Part shown: positions 8,016-15,071 of the stretch, piece after piece
Layout: every line of letters starts with the position of its first letter
Numbering within the stretch: position 1 is the first letter of the stretch
Assembly (NCBI GenBank): GCA_946407065.1
Contig: CAMJMQ010000002.1
Location: 1-64,000 of the forward strand
Direction of reading: 5' to 3'
Length of the DNA: 64,000 nt
Source of the DNA: an uncultured Clostridia bacterium
GTDB lineage: Bacteria; Bacillota; Clostridia; Oscillospirales; Acutalibacteraceae
Position numbers and translations under genes: made by a program
The notes under the pieces: model-generated
Told to the model about the DNA's origin: nothing
Seen by the model: only the letters and a program-made list of their open reading frames with translations
Databases searched by the model: none

Positions 8016-8024
8016 ACACGTGTC

Positions 8025-8834
8025 TTATTCGTACTCGACGACGTTGACCCAGCGCTCGAGGAACTCCTGCTCCTCTTCCTTGCCCTTGACGCTCTGGGTG
8101 CAGGCGACGATGGGCATCCAGCGCTGTACATACTGCTTGGCGGTATCGGTCTTTTCACAGAAGAGCTTGAGATACTTCTCTGCGACCTCGTCCATACCCT
8201 TGAGGCAGAACAGCATATAGGTGCGCGCGGCGTCAGCGGCGGCGTTGCCCTGGGTGACATGCGACCAGTCCAAAATATAACAATGATTCTGATCTGTAGG
8301 GGAGGGGCTTGCTCCTCCCGCTTTTTCAAGATCACTCACGCCCTCAGGCGTAATGATAATATTGCTCGGGGTGAAATCGCCGTGGCAGATCTTCTTGTGA
8401 TTCTTCATGCTGTCCAGACGGGTGTGCAGCTCATAGCGGGTGGTCGCGTCAAAGCGGCTCGCACTGATCTTGCGATTAAATTTATCCTTGATCTTGTTGA
8501 GCAGGGGCGCTTCCTTGCTGAAGATCTCCTTCTGGATGCTGACGAAGAGATCAAGGTATTCGTCGATTTTGTCGGGGTTCTCTTCCATCAGCTGCGCGAG
8601 CGTCTTGCCGGGGATATACTCGGTGCGGATCGCCCACTTGCCGTCGATCTTGCTGACCTCAAGGAGCTTGGGAACATTCAGCCCGGTCTCTTCGATGCGC
8701 GCCTGATTCAGCGCTTCATTAAGGATATCCGCCTTGCTGTAATCGCTGTCGAATACCTTGAGGACGGTATCGCCGTCTTTATAAATGACCTTTTTGGATC
8801 GTTGTGCCAAAATCTCATAATTTGTATTACTCAT
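8025..8834 (-). CDS. APH/choline-kinase-fold phosphotransferase with repeat-derived insertion
   Basis: Small-molecule kinase of the aminoglycoside phosphotransferase fold. The catalytic loop HGDFTPSN (151-158) and the metal-binding ILDW (187-190, DFG equivalent) are present. I used the second of two adjacent ATGs, which lies six bases from GGAGG; 269 residues. Between the two motifs sits an extra stretch of about 18 residues. Its core KAGGASPSPT is read in frame from a copy of the dispersed GGAGGGGCTTGCTCCTCC palindrome (8296-8320). Relatives usually have about 20 residues from HGD to DW and here there are about 39. The gene starts 11 bases after adhE, whose stop overlaps its ribosome site, so they are one transcript. 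The substrate is unknown, and whether the insertion is tolerated is open. Confidence 0.85.
   Translation of the reverse strand: MSNTNYEILAQRSKKVIYKDGDTVLKVFDSDYSKADILNEALNQARIEETGLNVPKLLEVSKIDGKWAIRTEYIPGKTLAQLMEENPDKIDEYLDLFVSIQKEIFSKEAPLLNKIKDKFNRKISASRFDATTRYELHTRLDSMKNHKKICHGDFTPSNIIITPEGVSDLEKAGGASPSPTDQNHCYILDWSHVTQGNAAADAARTYMLFCLKGMDEVAEKYLKLFCEKTDTAKQYVQRWMPIVACTQSVKGKEEEQEFLERWVNVVEYE
8296..8320 (+). repeat. GGAGGGGCTTGCTCCTCC palindrome, copy 3, inside a coding region
   Basis: Exact 25-bp copy lying within the kinase gene. It is read on the minus strand as KAGGASPSPT and causes no frameshift or stop. It is the only one of the eight copies located in a gene. Confidence 0.9.
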
Positions 8835-8845
8835 CATATACCTCC

Positions 8846-11470
8846 TTACACGTCTTTATGCTCGCCGTAGTAGGCGTTGAGATACATCTGCTTGATCTCG
8901 CTGATCAGCGGATAACGCGGGTTCGCGCCGGTGCACTGATCGTCGAACGCCTGCTCGCACATCTCGTCGAGAGTGGCGAGGAAGGCTTCTTCATCCGGGA
9001 CATAGTCGCGGATGGTCGGCTTGATGCCGATCTCGTTCTTGAGGGTGGTGATCTTGTCGAGCAGACCGTTGAGCTTCTCGGTGTCATCTGCTCCGTCAAC
9101 ACCTAACGCCTCCGCGACCTCGGCATATCGGCGCAGGGTGTGCGGATGGTCATACTGCGGGAAGGTGCCCATCTTGGTGGGAGCTTCCTTTGCGTTGAAC
9201 TGCAGTACCTCATTCATCATCAGGGCGTTCGCCACGCCGTGAGGAATGTGGTGGAAGGCGCCGAGCTTGTGCGCCATGGAGTGCATCACGCCGAGGAAGG
9301 CGTTGGCAAATGCCATACCCGCCATGGTAGCGGCGTTCGCCATCTTCTCACGCGCCTCCTTGTTCGGCACGCCGGTGACGGCGCTCTCATATGCCTTGGG
9401 CAGATAGTCGAAGATGACCTTGAGCGCTTGTAATGCTAAGCCGTCGGTGTAGTCGGTCGCCATGACGGAAGCGTATGCTTCAAGCGCGTGGGAGACCGCG
9501 TCGATACCGGAAGCGGAGGTCAGACCCTTGGGCGCGTCCATCATCATGTCCGCGTCAACGATCGCCATATCGGGCAGCAGCTCATAGTCCGCGAGCGGAT
9601 ATTTGATGCCGCTGTTCTCGTCGGTGATGACAGCGAAGGGCGTCACCTCACTGCCTGTACCCGCGGAGGTGGGAACGGCGATGAAATACGCCTTGTCGCC
9701 CATATGCGGGAAGGTGTAAACGCGCTTGCGGATGTCCATGAAGCGCATCGCCATGTCCTCAAAATCGACCTCGGGATGCTCATACAGCACCCACATGATC
9801 TTTGCCGCGTCCATCGGAGAACCGCCGCCGACGGCGATGATGACGTCGGGCTTAAAGCTCTCCATCATCTTGGCGCCCATCTTGGCGCAGCCGAGGGTGG
9901 GATCAGGCGCTACCTCGCTGAAGGTGGTGTGCATGATGCCCATCTCATCGAGCTTTTTCTCGACAGGAGCGGTGTAGCCGTTGGCATACAGGAAGCTGTC
10001 GGTGACGATGAACGCCTTCTTCTTATTCATCACGCTGCCCAGCTCGTCGAGTGCGACGCTCAGACAGCCCTGTTTCATATAAACCTTTTCGGGTGCTCTG
10101 AACCAAAGCATGTTGTTCCTCCTCTTGGCTACGGTTTTGATGTTCAAAAGGTGCTTGACGCCGACATTCTCATAGATCGAGTTGCCGCCCCATGAGCCGC
10201 AGCCCAGGGTCAGAGAGGGCGTCAGACGGAAGTTGTAGATGTCGCCGATACCGCCGTGGGAGGAGGGGGTGTTGACCACGATACGGCAGGTCTTCATGCG
10301 CTCCATGAACTCGTCGAGCACATCCTTGCGGGTCAGCTCGTTGATAAAGATGGAGGAGGTGTGACCGTAGCCGCCGTCCGCAATCAGCTGTTCGGCATTG
10401 TCAAATGCCTCTTCGATAGTGTCATATTTATACATCGCCAGCACGGGGGAGAGCTTCTCATGCGCGAACTCCTCGCTCAGATCCACGCTCTGCACCTCGC
10501 CGATGAGGACCTTGCTGTTCTCGGGGATATCCACGCCGCTGAGCTTGGCGATCTTGTAGGCGCTCTGACCGACGATCTTCGCATTCAGAGAACCGTTGAT
10601 GATGATGGTCTTGCGTACCTTGTCGAGCTCGTCGGGCTTGAGGAAATAACAGCCGCGATACAGGAACTCCTGCTTGACCTGCTCATAGATCGAGGAAGGT
10701 ACATGCACGCTTTGCTCGGAGGCACAGATCATACCGTTGTCAAAGGTCTTGGAATGGATGATGGAATTGACAGCGAGGACGATATCCGCGCTCTCGTCGA
10801 TGATGGCGGGGGTGTTGCCGGCGCCGACGCCCAGTGCGGGCTTGCCGGAGGAATACGCCGCCTTGACCATGCCGGGGCCGCCTGTCGCGAGGATGATGTC
10901 AGCCTCCTTCATCAGGGTGTTGGTCATATCCAGCGAGGGGATGTCGATCCACGCGATGATGTCCTCGGGCGCGCCTGCCTTGACAGCCGCGTCTAAGACG
11001 ATCTTTGCCGCGTCGATGGTGCTTTTCTTCGCGCGCGGGTGAGGGGAGATGATGATACCGTTGCGGGTCTTTAAGGAGATCAGGCACTTGAAGATCGCGG
11101 TCGAGGTCGGGTTGGTGGTCGGGATGACCGCCGCGACGACGCCGATGGGTTCCGCCACACGCACGATGCCTGCCGCGCTGTCCTCTTCGATCACGCCGCA
11201 GGTCACGGTGTCCTTGTAGGCGTTGTAGATGTATTCCGAGGCGTAGTTGTTCTTGATGACCTTGTCCTCGACGACGCCCATGCCGGTCTCGGCAACTGCG
11301 TCCTTCGCCAGTGACAGACGCGCCTTGTTCGCCGCGATCGCCGCCGCCTTGAAGATCGCGTCGACCTGCTCCTGCGAGTAGGTGCTGAATTTCTCTTGTG
11401 CTTTTCTGACTTCGCCGATCTTCTTTTCCAGAGCTTCGACGCTGTCAACCAAATACTTTTCTTTATCCAT
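8846..11470 (-). CDS. adhE: Bifunctional acetaldehyde-CoA/alcohol dehydrogenase
   Basis: Converts acetyl-CoA to acetaldehyde and then ethanol with two NADH, forming spirosome filaments in known relatives. The 874-residue length fits. The N-terminal aldehyde dehydrogenase half (about 1-440) carries the catalytic Cys in NGMICASEQ. The linker at about 445-460 leads to an iron alcohol dehydrogenase half with GGGSPMDAAK and the metal ligands in GIDAVSHALEAY and HSMAHKLGAFHHIPHG. I took the second ATG, six bases from AGGAGGA; the first is too close. A SigA-type promoter (11516-11544) and a Rex-like operator (11595-11612) lie upstream, consistent with NADH-responsive control of fermentation. Confidence 0.97.
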   Translation of the reverse strand: MDKEKYLVDSVEALEKKIGEVRKAQEKFSTYSQEQVDAIFKAAAIAANKARLSLAKDAVAETGMGVVEDKVIKNNYASEYIYNAYKDTVTCGVIEEDSAAGIVRVAEPIGVVAAVIPTTNPTSTAIFKCLISLKTRNGIIISPHPRAKKSTIDAAKIVLDAAVKAGAPEDIIAWIDIPSLDMTNTLMKEADIILATGGPGMVKAAYSSGKPALGVGAGNTPAIIDESADIVLAVNSIIHSKTFDNGMICASEQSVHVPSSIYEQVKQEFLYRGCYFLKPDELDKVRKTIIINGSLNAKIVGQSAYKIAKLSGVDIPENSKVLIGEVQSVDLSEEFAHEKLSPVLAMYKYDTIEEAFDNAEQLIADGGYGHTSSIFINELTRKDVLDEFMERMKTCRIVVNTPSSHGGIGDIYNFRLTPSLTLGCGSWGGNSIYENVGVKHLLNIKTVAKRRNNMLWFRAPEKVYMKQGCLSVALDELGSVMNKKKAFIVTDSFLYANGYTAPVEKKLDEMGIMHTTFSEVAPDPTLGCAKMGAKMMESFKPDVIIAVGGGSPMDAAKIMWVLYEHPEVDFEDMAMRFMDIRKRVYTFPHMGDKAYFIAVPTSAGTGSEVTPFAVITDENSGIKYPLADYELLPDMAIVDADMMMDAPKGLTSASGIDAVSHALEAYASVMATDYTDGLALQALKVIFDYLPKAYESAVTGVPNKEAREKMANAATMAGMAFANAFLGVMHSMAHKLGAFHHIPHGVANALMMNEVLQFNAKEAPTKMGTFPQYDHPHTLRRYAEVAEALGVDGADDTEKLNGLLDKITTLKNEIGIKPTIRDYVPDEEAFLATLDEMCEQAFDDQCTGANPRYPLISEIKQMYLNAYYGEHKDV

Positions 11471-11515
11471 TGTCATTCCTCCTGTACAGGAAAATAGCTT
11501 ATTTGCACATTATTA

Positions 11516-11544
11516 AGTATAGCATATGCAGAGGGGGGATTCAA
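11516..11544 (-). promoter_or_regulatory. SigA-type promoter of adhE
   Basis: On the minus strand TTGAAT (11544-11539) and TATACT (11521-11516) are separated by exactly 17 bases. The start of transcription would fall about 40 bases before the adhE ATG. Confidence 0.65.
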
Positions 11545-11594
11545 TTTACATTTGCACCAAAGAAAGTGAGGGATTTTTGATGTTTATAGACATA

Positions 11595-11612
11595 TTGTTA
11601 TTTATTTAACAA
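11595..11612. promoter_or_regulatory. Rex-like redox operator upstream of adhE
   Basis: TTGTTATTTATTTAACAA differs from the known Rex consensus TTGTTAANNNNTTAACAA at one position of the two half-sites. It sits about 50 bases upstream of the adhE -35 box. Rex releases DNA at high NADH/NAD and is known to control adhE in clostridia. The assignment is by sequence resemblance. Confidence 0.65.
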
Positions 11613-11638
11613 AGTATCGATAGCGATGCGGGAAGAAA

Positions 11639-11667
11639 AAAAGACCGATCATCATGACCGGTCTTTG
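11639..11667 (-). terminator. Terminator after the CD225-like gene
   Basis: Read on the minus strand, AAAGACCG and CGGTCTTT form an 8-bp stem around an 11-nt loop, followed by a run of seven Ts. It lies 13 bases past the stop of the 90-residue membrane protein gene and separates it from adhE. Confidence 0.8.
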
Positions 11668-11679
11668 AAAGAGTTTGGT

Positions 11680-11952
11680 TTACCTGACGCTATATGCTGC
11701 GTTCAAAGCGATAAGGCCTGTTGAAATCAGAATGATATACAAAACAACGAATACGATACAAAGGATCAGGCTGATCCAGAATACTTTACGAACCTTATTC
11801 GCGCTGAGATTAGCTTGCTCGACGTCGCCGGCGTTGATCGCCTTGTTCATCGTGACGAAAGCGCCGATCGAGAAAAAGCCGCAAATCGTAAAAAAGATCC
11901 ATGTGAAAACGAACATAGCGATGTGTTTTCCTCTGCTAGGCATTTCTTGCAT
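11680..11952 (-). CDS. CD225/dispanin-family small membrane protein
   Basis: A 90-residue protein with two hydrophobic segments (about 12-35 and 60-85) separated by AGDVEQANLSANKVRKVFW. That loop matches the GD-x-x-x-A-x-x-x-S-x-x-A-K pattern of the CD225/dispanin (interferon-induced transmembrane-like) family. The start is the ATG with AAAGGGG seven bases upstream; an upstream in-frame extension reaches 12093 but would be translated from hairpin-rich intergenic DNA and is not believed. Bacterial members have no settled function. It lies downstream of another small membrane protein gene and has its own terminator. Confidence 0.75.
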   Translation of the reverse strand: MQEMPSRGKHIAMFVFTWIFFTICGFFSIGAFVTMNKAINAGDVEQANLSANKVRKVFWISLILCIVFVVLYIILISTGLIALNAAYSVR

Positions 11953-11967
11953 AGTATTACCCCTTTC

Positions 11968-12080
11968 ATTGATGGTTGATTGGTGTATATCCGATCCGTT
12001 GTCCGAGGTGACAGACACGTCGGACAACGGTTCTTCCGATGGTTTGTGATTTTGTCGGATAGAAGCGGATCCGACAAAAC
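11968..12080. other. Two hairpins between the small membrane protein genes
   Basis: GTTGTCCGA (about 11998) pairs with TCGGACAAC (about 12021), and TTTTGTCGGAT pairs with ATCCGACAAAA around 12051-12078. Both contain the GTCGGA core. They may act as a terminator or attenuator between the DUF4234 gene and the CD225-like gene; neither has a strong T-tract. Confidence 0.45.
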
Positions 12081-12096
12081 GGTCAGTCTGCAAAGA

Positions 12097-12540
12097 TCAG
12101 CCGCGGGTGTTGTAGTCAGCCGCGAGGAGATTCATAGCAGTCAAAAGCTTGTGGGTATAGATAAACGGACCGCAGATGATGATCGCGCCCAATACATTCC
12201 ACAGCCAGAAGGTGCCTGCGCTGAAAGAGTAGTTGATGCCTCTGCGCTGCAGCTCCGCGCCCATACGGTTGCTGAGCTTGTGGTACCATACGATCGGAAC
12301 GATGCCGAGGGTCATCCATGAGAAGAGGAAGAATACCAGACAGTAGTGCATCGTCTTTCTGCCGTCATAACGACCGGCGATGATGTTGATGTATACCGAT
12401 ACCTTGCTCATGATGACGATGGGATAGATACCGAGGGTGATAATGCCCAAAAAGAAGAACTTTAACAGGCTGAAATTGGTCGAGAGTATTTCGCGACCGC
12501 CCTGCTGTGCGTACTGGTTCTGATTGTAATTCTGATCCAT
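12097..12540 (-). CDS. DUF4234 membrane protein
   Basis: A 147-residue membrane protein with four hydrophobic stretches. The segment SLLKFFFLGIITLGIYPIV is the hallmark of the DUF4234 family, and it is repeated in looser form at WMTLGIVPIVWYH. The first 18 residues are Asn/Gln-rich and polar (MDQNYNQNQYAQQGG), likely cytoplasmic. GAAAGGA precedes the ATG. No function is established for the family. It lies between rubrerythrin and a second small membrane protein on the same strand. Confidence 0.75.
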   Translation of the reverse strand: MDQNYNQNQYAQQGGREILSTNFSLLKFFFLGIITLGIYPIVIMSKVSVYINIIAGRYDGRKTMHYCLVFFLFSWMTLGIVPIVWYHKLSNRMGAELQRRGINYSFSAGTFWLWNVLGAIIICGPFIYTHKLLTAMNLLAADYNTRG

Positions 12541-12571
12541 TTCCTAATCCTTTCTGAATATGTGATAGATT

Positions 12572-13114
12572 TTAGCCGAAGTATCTCTTCAAAAGGCCCT
12601 TGAAGCCCGCGCCGTGGCGCGCCTCGTCCTTTGCCATCTCATGAACGGTATCATGGATCGCGTCCAGATCGGCAGCCTTGGCGCGCTTAGCGAGATCCAG
12701 CTTACCGGCACAAGCGCCTGTCTCAGCTTCTACACGCATCTCGAGGTTTTTCTTGGTGCTGTCGGTCAGCACTTCGCCCAGGAGCTCCGCAAATTTAGCG
12801 GCATGCTCAGCCTCTTCAAACGCATACTTGGTGAAAGCGGCGGATACCTCGGGATAACCCTCCCTGTCGGCAACTCTTGCCATCGCCAGATACATACCGA
12901 CCTCGCTGCATTCGCCCTCAAAGTTGGAGCGCAGATCAGCCTTGATATCCTCGGCGACATCCTTTGCGATACCGACTACATGCTCACAAGCAAAGCCTGC
13001 GTCATCATCGAGCTTGTTGAACTTTTCGCCGGGTACCTTACATACCGGGCACTTCTCGGGGGGAGTATCTCCCTCGTGAACATAACCACATACGGGGCAT
13101 ACCCATTTTGTCAT
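12572..13114 (-). CDS. Reverse rubrerythrin (rubredoxin domain first)
   Basis: Peroxide- and oxygen-detoxifying non-haem iron protein of anaerobes. The 180 residues begin with a rubredoxin-type iron site, Cys6, Cys9, Cys22 and Cys25 (CPVCGY and CPVCKVP), followed by a diiron four-helix bundle with Glu/His ligands ([33 protein letters not shown]). This domain order is that of reverse rubrerythrins, which in Clostridium are under PerR. The start is the ATG 7 bases from GGAGGA; a longer frame upstream is not believed. An AT-rich imperfect palindrome sits directly upstream, but a PerR box was not assigned. Confidence 0.93.
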   Translation of the reverse strand: MTKWVCPVCGYVHEGDTPPEKCPVCKVPGEKFNKLDDDAGFACEHVVGIAKDVAEDIKADLRSNFEGECSEVGMYLAMARVADREGYPEVSAAFTKYAFEEAEHAAKFAELLGEVLTDSTKKNLEMRVEAETGACAGKLDLAKRAKAADLDAIHDTVHEMAKDEARHGAGFKGLLKRYFG

Positions 13115-13294
13115 AATTGTTTCCTCCTTCAAATATAATATAGAATATTCGGTTAGGCAAATGATAGCACACAACCAATGAAATAAATTTCTATATTGGA
13201 ATAATACGAGCTTTTCCTCCATATTATTTTTGTAGGTAATATACCGAACGGAACTCTTATTGCACAGAGTCCGATGTTATGAGGAGTTGATGCC

Positions 13295-13837
13295 ATGCCA
13301 TCCGTATTTTTGAGCCCGTCCTTACAGGAATGGAACCCGTATGTCAACGGCGGGAGCGAGGAGTATTACATGAATCTGGTCGCCGACGCGATCGAGCCGT
13401 ATCTGCGCGCATCGGGGATCGCTTATGCCCGCAATTCGCCGAGCCAAACGCTCAGTCAGGCGATCGCGCAGTCTAACGCGGGGAACTACGACCTGCACTT
13501 GGCGATCCATTCAAACGCTGCCGGCGCGCAGAACAGCGGAACGGTTCGCGGAACGGATGTCTATTATTATCCGACGAGTGCCAAAGGCAAACGCGCCGCC
13601 GAGATCATCGCCGAGAACTACCGCAATATCTATCCGCTGCCCGACAGGGTCAAGACGGTGGCGTCCGCCTCCCTCGCCGAGCTCAGACGCACCAAAGCGC
13701 CCGCTGTGTTGATCGAGACCGCCTATCACGACAACCTCGCCGACGCGGAGTGGATCCAGGAGAATATCGGGGCGATCGGCAGGAACTTAGCGCAGAGTAT
13801 CGCGCAGATCCTGGGTGTGCCGTTCGTGGATGTGTAG
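13295..13837 (+). CDS. N-acetylmuramoyl-L-alanine amidase (Amidase_3)
   Basis: A 180-residue peptidoglycan amidase with only the catalytic domain and no signal peptide, which would fit a cytoplasmic/sporulation or lysis role. Visible family features are LSPSLQEWNPY at the N-terminus, the Glu of GSEEYYMN, the zinc His in LAIHSNA, the GTDVYYYP strand and the Glu in VLIETAYHDN. The usual first zinc His of DPGHGG is replaced in the LSPSxQ context, as in a clostridial subgroup. It has a GAGGAG ribosome site and its own hairpin terminator at 13899. Confidence 0.88.
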   Translation: MPSVFLSPSLQEWNPYVNGGSEEYYMNLVADAIEPYLRASGIAYARNSPSQTLSQAIAQSNAGNYDLHLAIHSNAAGAQNSGTVRGTDVYYYPTSAKGKRAAEIIAENYRNIYPLPDRVKTVASASLAELRRTKAPAVLIETAYHDNLADAEWIQENIGAIGRNLAQSIAQILGVPFVDV

Positions 13838-13885
13838 ATGATAGAGCAATGCCGTTTTTCGGTGACAGATTATCGGATATAGGTG

Positions 13886-13934
13886 TTGCAAAGAAAGACA
13901 GCCGTGTGTTATAATACAAAGTAACACACGGCTG
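13886..13934 (+). promoter_or_regulatory. Promoter with -10 box inside a 13-bp inverted repeat
   Basis: TTGCAA (13886-13891) and TATAAT (13910-13915) are 18 bases apart. The -10 lies at the edge of a perfect inverted repeat: CAGCCGTGTGTTA (13899-13911) with TAACACACGGCTG (13922-13934). A T-rich tail follows. The hairpin can therefore end transcription of the amidase gene, serve as an operator for the LUD gene, or both. Confidence 0.55.
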
Positions 13935-13954
13935 TTTGTCGTTTCGGAGGAATT

Positions 13955-14617
13955 ATGATGGAAGAAAAAATGATGAAAAGAATCGAAAAAACAATGGAGA
14001 GATTGCGCGCCAACCAGATGGCGGCTTATTATGTCGAGACCAAGGGCGAGGTCGTCCCTCTGCTCAAGACCCTGATGAACGAGGGCGAGACCGTCACCCA
14101 CGGCGGTTCTGTCACCCTCGGCGAATGCGGCGTGATCGATATGCTCAACAGCGGCGATTATAACTATCTCGACCGCTCCAAGGCGCAGACGCCCGAGGAG
14201 GTAGAAGAGATCTATCGCAAGGCGTATTTTGCCGATACGTATCTTGCCAGCGCCAACGCGGTCACCGAGGGCGGTCTGCTGTATAATGTCGACGGCAACT
14301 CCAACCGCGTCTCCGCGATCCTCTACGGTCCCAAACAGGTTATCTTCATCTGCGGCTGTAACAAGCTCGTCAAGGATCTGGACGAGGCGGTCATGCGCCT
14401 CAAGAGCGTCGCCGCGCCCCAAAATACCAAGCGACTGAACTGCAAGACCTACTGCGCCAAAGAGGGCGAGTGTCTCGCGATGGGTAACGACGCTACCTAT
14501 ATGTGTGACGGTTGTGTTAGCCCCGATCGTATTTGCTGTAACTACGTGATCTCTGCCCGTCAGCGCCATAAGGACAGACTCAAGGTCATCTTCGTCGGTG
14601 AGGAACTGGGATACTGA
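13955..14617 (+). CDS. LUD-domain protein (LutC/DUF162-like)
   Basis: A 220-residue member of the LUD (lactate utilisation) domain family. Family features include the early MAAYYVETKGEVV, the glycine-rich VTHGGSVTLGECGV and the segment EGGLLYNVDGNSNRVSAILYGPKQVIFICGCNKLV. Six Cys are clustered near the C-terminus (CKTYCAKEGEC, CDGCVSPDRICC), suggesting metal or Fe-S binding, which is an inference. Two ATGs (13955, 13958) follow GGAGG. No lutA/lutB partner is nearby, so this is a stand-alone member and lactate use cannot be claimed. Confidence 0.82.
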   Translation: MMEEKMMKRIEKTMERLRANQMAAYYVETKGEVVPLLKTLMNEGETVTHGGSVTLGECGVIDMLNSGDYNYLDRSKAQTPEEVEEIYRKAYFADTYLASANAVTEGGLLYNVDGNSNRVSAILYGPKQVIFICGCNKLVKDLDEAVMRLKSVAAPQNTKRLNCKTYCAKEGECLAMGNDATYMCDGCVSPDRICCNYVISARQRHKDRLKVIFVGEELGY

Positions 14618-14626
14618 TGATTATTA

Positions 14627-14663
14627 GTAGGGGAGTGCGTGATACGCGTATCTGCTCCTCCCG
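14627..14663 (+). repeat. GGGGAG...CTCCTCCC palindrome, copy 4 (variant)
   Basis: The outer arms GTAGGGGAG and CTCCTCCCG are kept, but the centre is replaced by a GATACGCGTATC palindrome. It starts 10 bases after the LUD stop codon. The chimeric centre links this family to the GACACGCGTGTC family. Confidence 0.7.
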
Positions 14664-14776
14664 AAACGTATATGCACAATGTCGCTTAACGCGGAGAAAA
14701 TCACGAATATTGTTGGTACGACATTGATGACGTACCGTTACCTGCTCGACAGATCCCTATATAGTATTATATGTAA

Positions 14777-14797
14777 GGCATGGAGTTACCCCATGCC
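14777..14797 (-). terminator. Hairpin after the 51-residue gene
   Basis: GGCATGG and CCATGCC form a 7-bp stem just past the stop of the small minus-strand gene. The T-tract is weak, so termination is only plausible. Confidence 0.4.
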
Positions 14798-14803
14798 CTA
14801 TAC

Positions 14804-14959
14804 TTACTGACAGTTGCTCTCGTTCTTGTTCTCGGAACGATTCTCTTTGCAGTCGGTGGCGCTGTCGGTCTTTTTATCGGTTGCGTAGCTCATGTTGTTC
14901 GTAGCGTTTTGCGCGTTGTTCTGAGAGTTGTTCTTCGTGTTCTTCTTTGACTTGCTCAT
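14804..14959 (-). CDS. Small Asn/Lys/Ser-rich protein (51 residues)
   Basis: A short gene with an excellent ribosome site (AAGGAGG six bases before the ATG). The product begins MSKSKKNTKNNSQNNAQNAT, is very hydrophilic, has about 14 Asn, only one aromatic residue and no hydrophobic core. This composition recalls small acid-soluble spore proteins of the minor or gamma type, and similar Asn-rich peptides are common in Clostridia. That function is inference, and no homology can be claimed. Two Cys occur near the C-terminus. The gene is alone on the minus strand between the LUD gene and rsmF. Confidence 0.65.
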   Translation of the reverse strand: MSKSKKNTKNNSQNNAQNATNNMSYATDKKTDSATDCKENRSENKNESNCQ

Positions 14960-14983
14960 GTTGACACCTCCTTATATCGATCG

Positions 14984-15024
14984 TCATTGCGAACCCTGAC
15001 AAATTGTCACGGGTGTGGCAATCT
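14984..15024. repeat. CATTGCGA/GGCAATC palindrome, copy 2
   Basis: CATTGCGAACCC...GTGTGGCAATC with an inner stem CCTGACAA/TTGTCACGG. It is the same dispersed family as 494-535, and lies between the small peptide gene and rsmF. Confidence 0.65.
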
Positions 15025-15071
15025 AAACCTGATTACCTTCTTCTATTATCCCCGAAAAGAGGCGATTTATT

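Noticed and set aside
9488-10195. Long antisense frames across adhE, gatB, relA and others
   Set aside because: They are mirror frames caused by GC-rich third positions; they have no ribosome sites and overlap well-supported genes.
11953-12093. N-terminal extension of the CD225-like protein
   Set aside because: The added 47 residues would come from two hairpins, while the internal ATG has AAAGGGG seven bases upstream.
13115-13160. PerR box upstream of rubrerythrin
   Set aside because: The AT-rich sequence is only loosely palindromic and does not match the TTATAATnATTATAA pattern well enough to claim.
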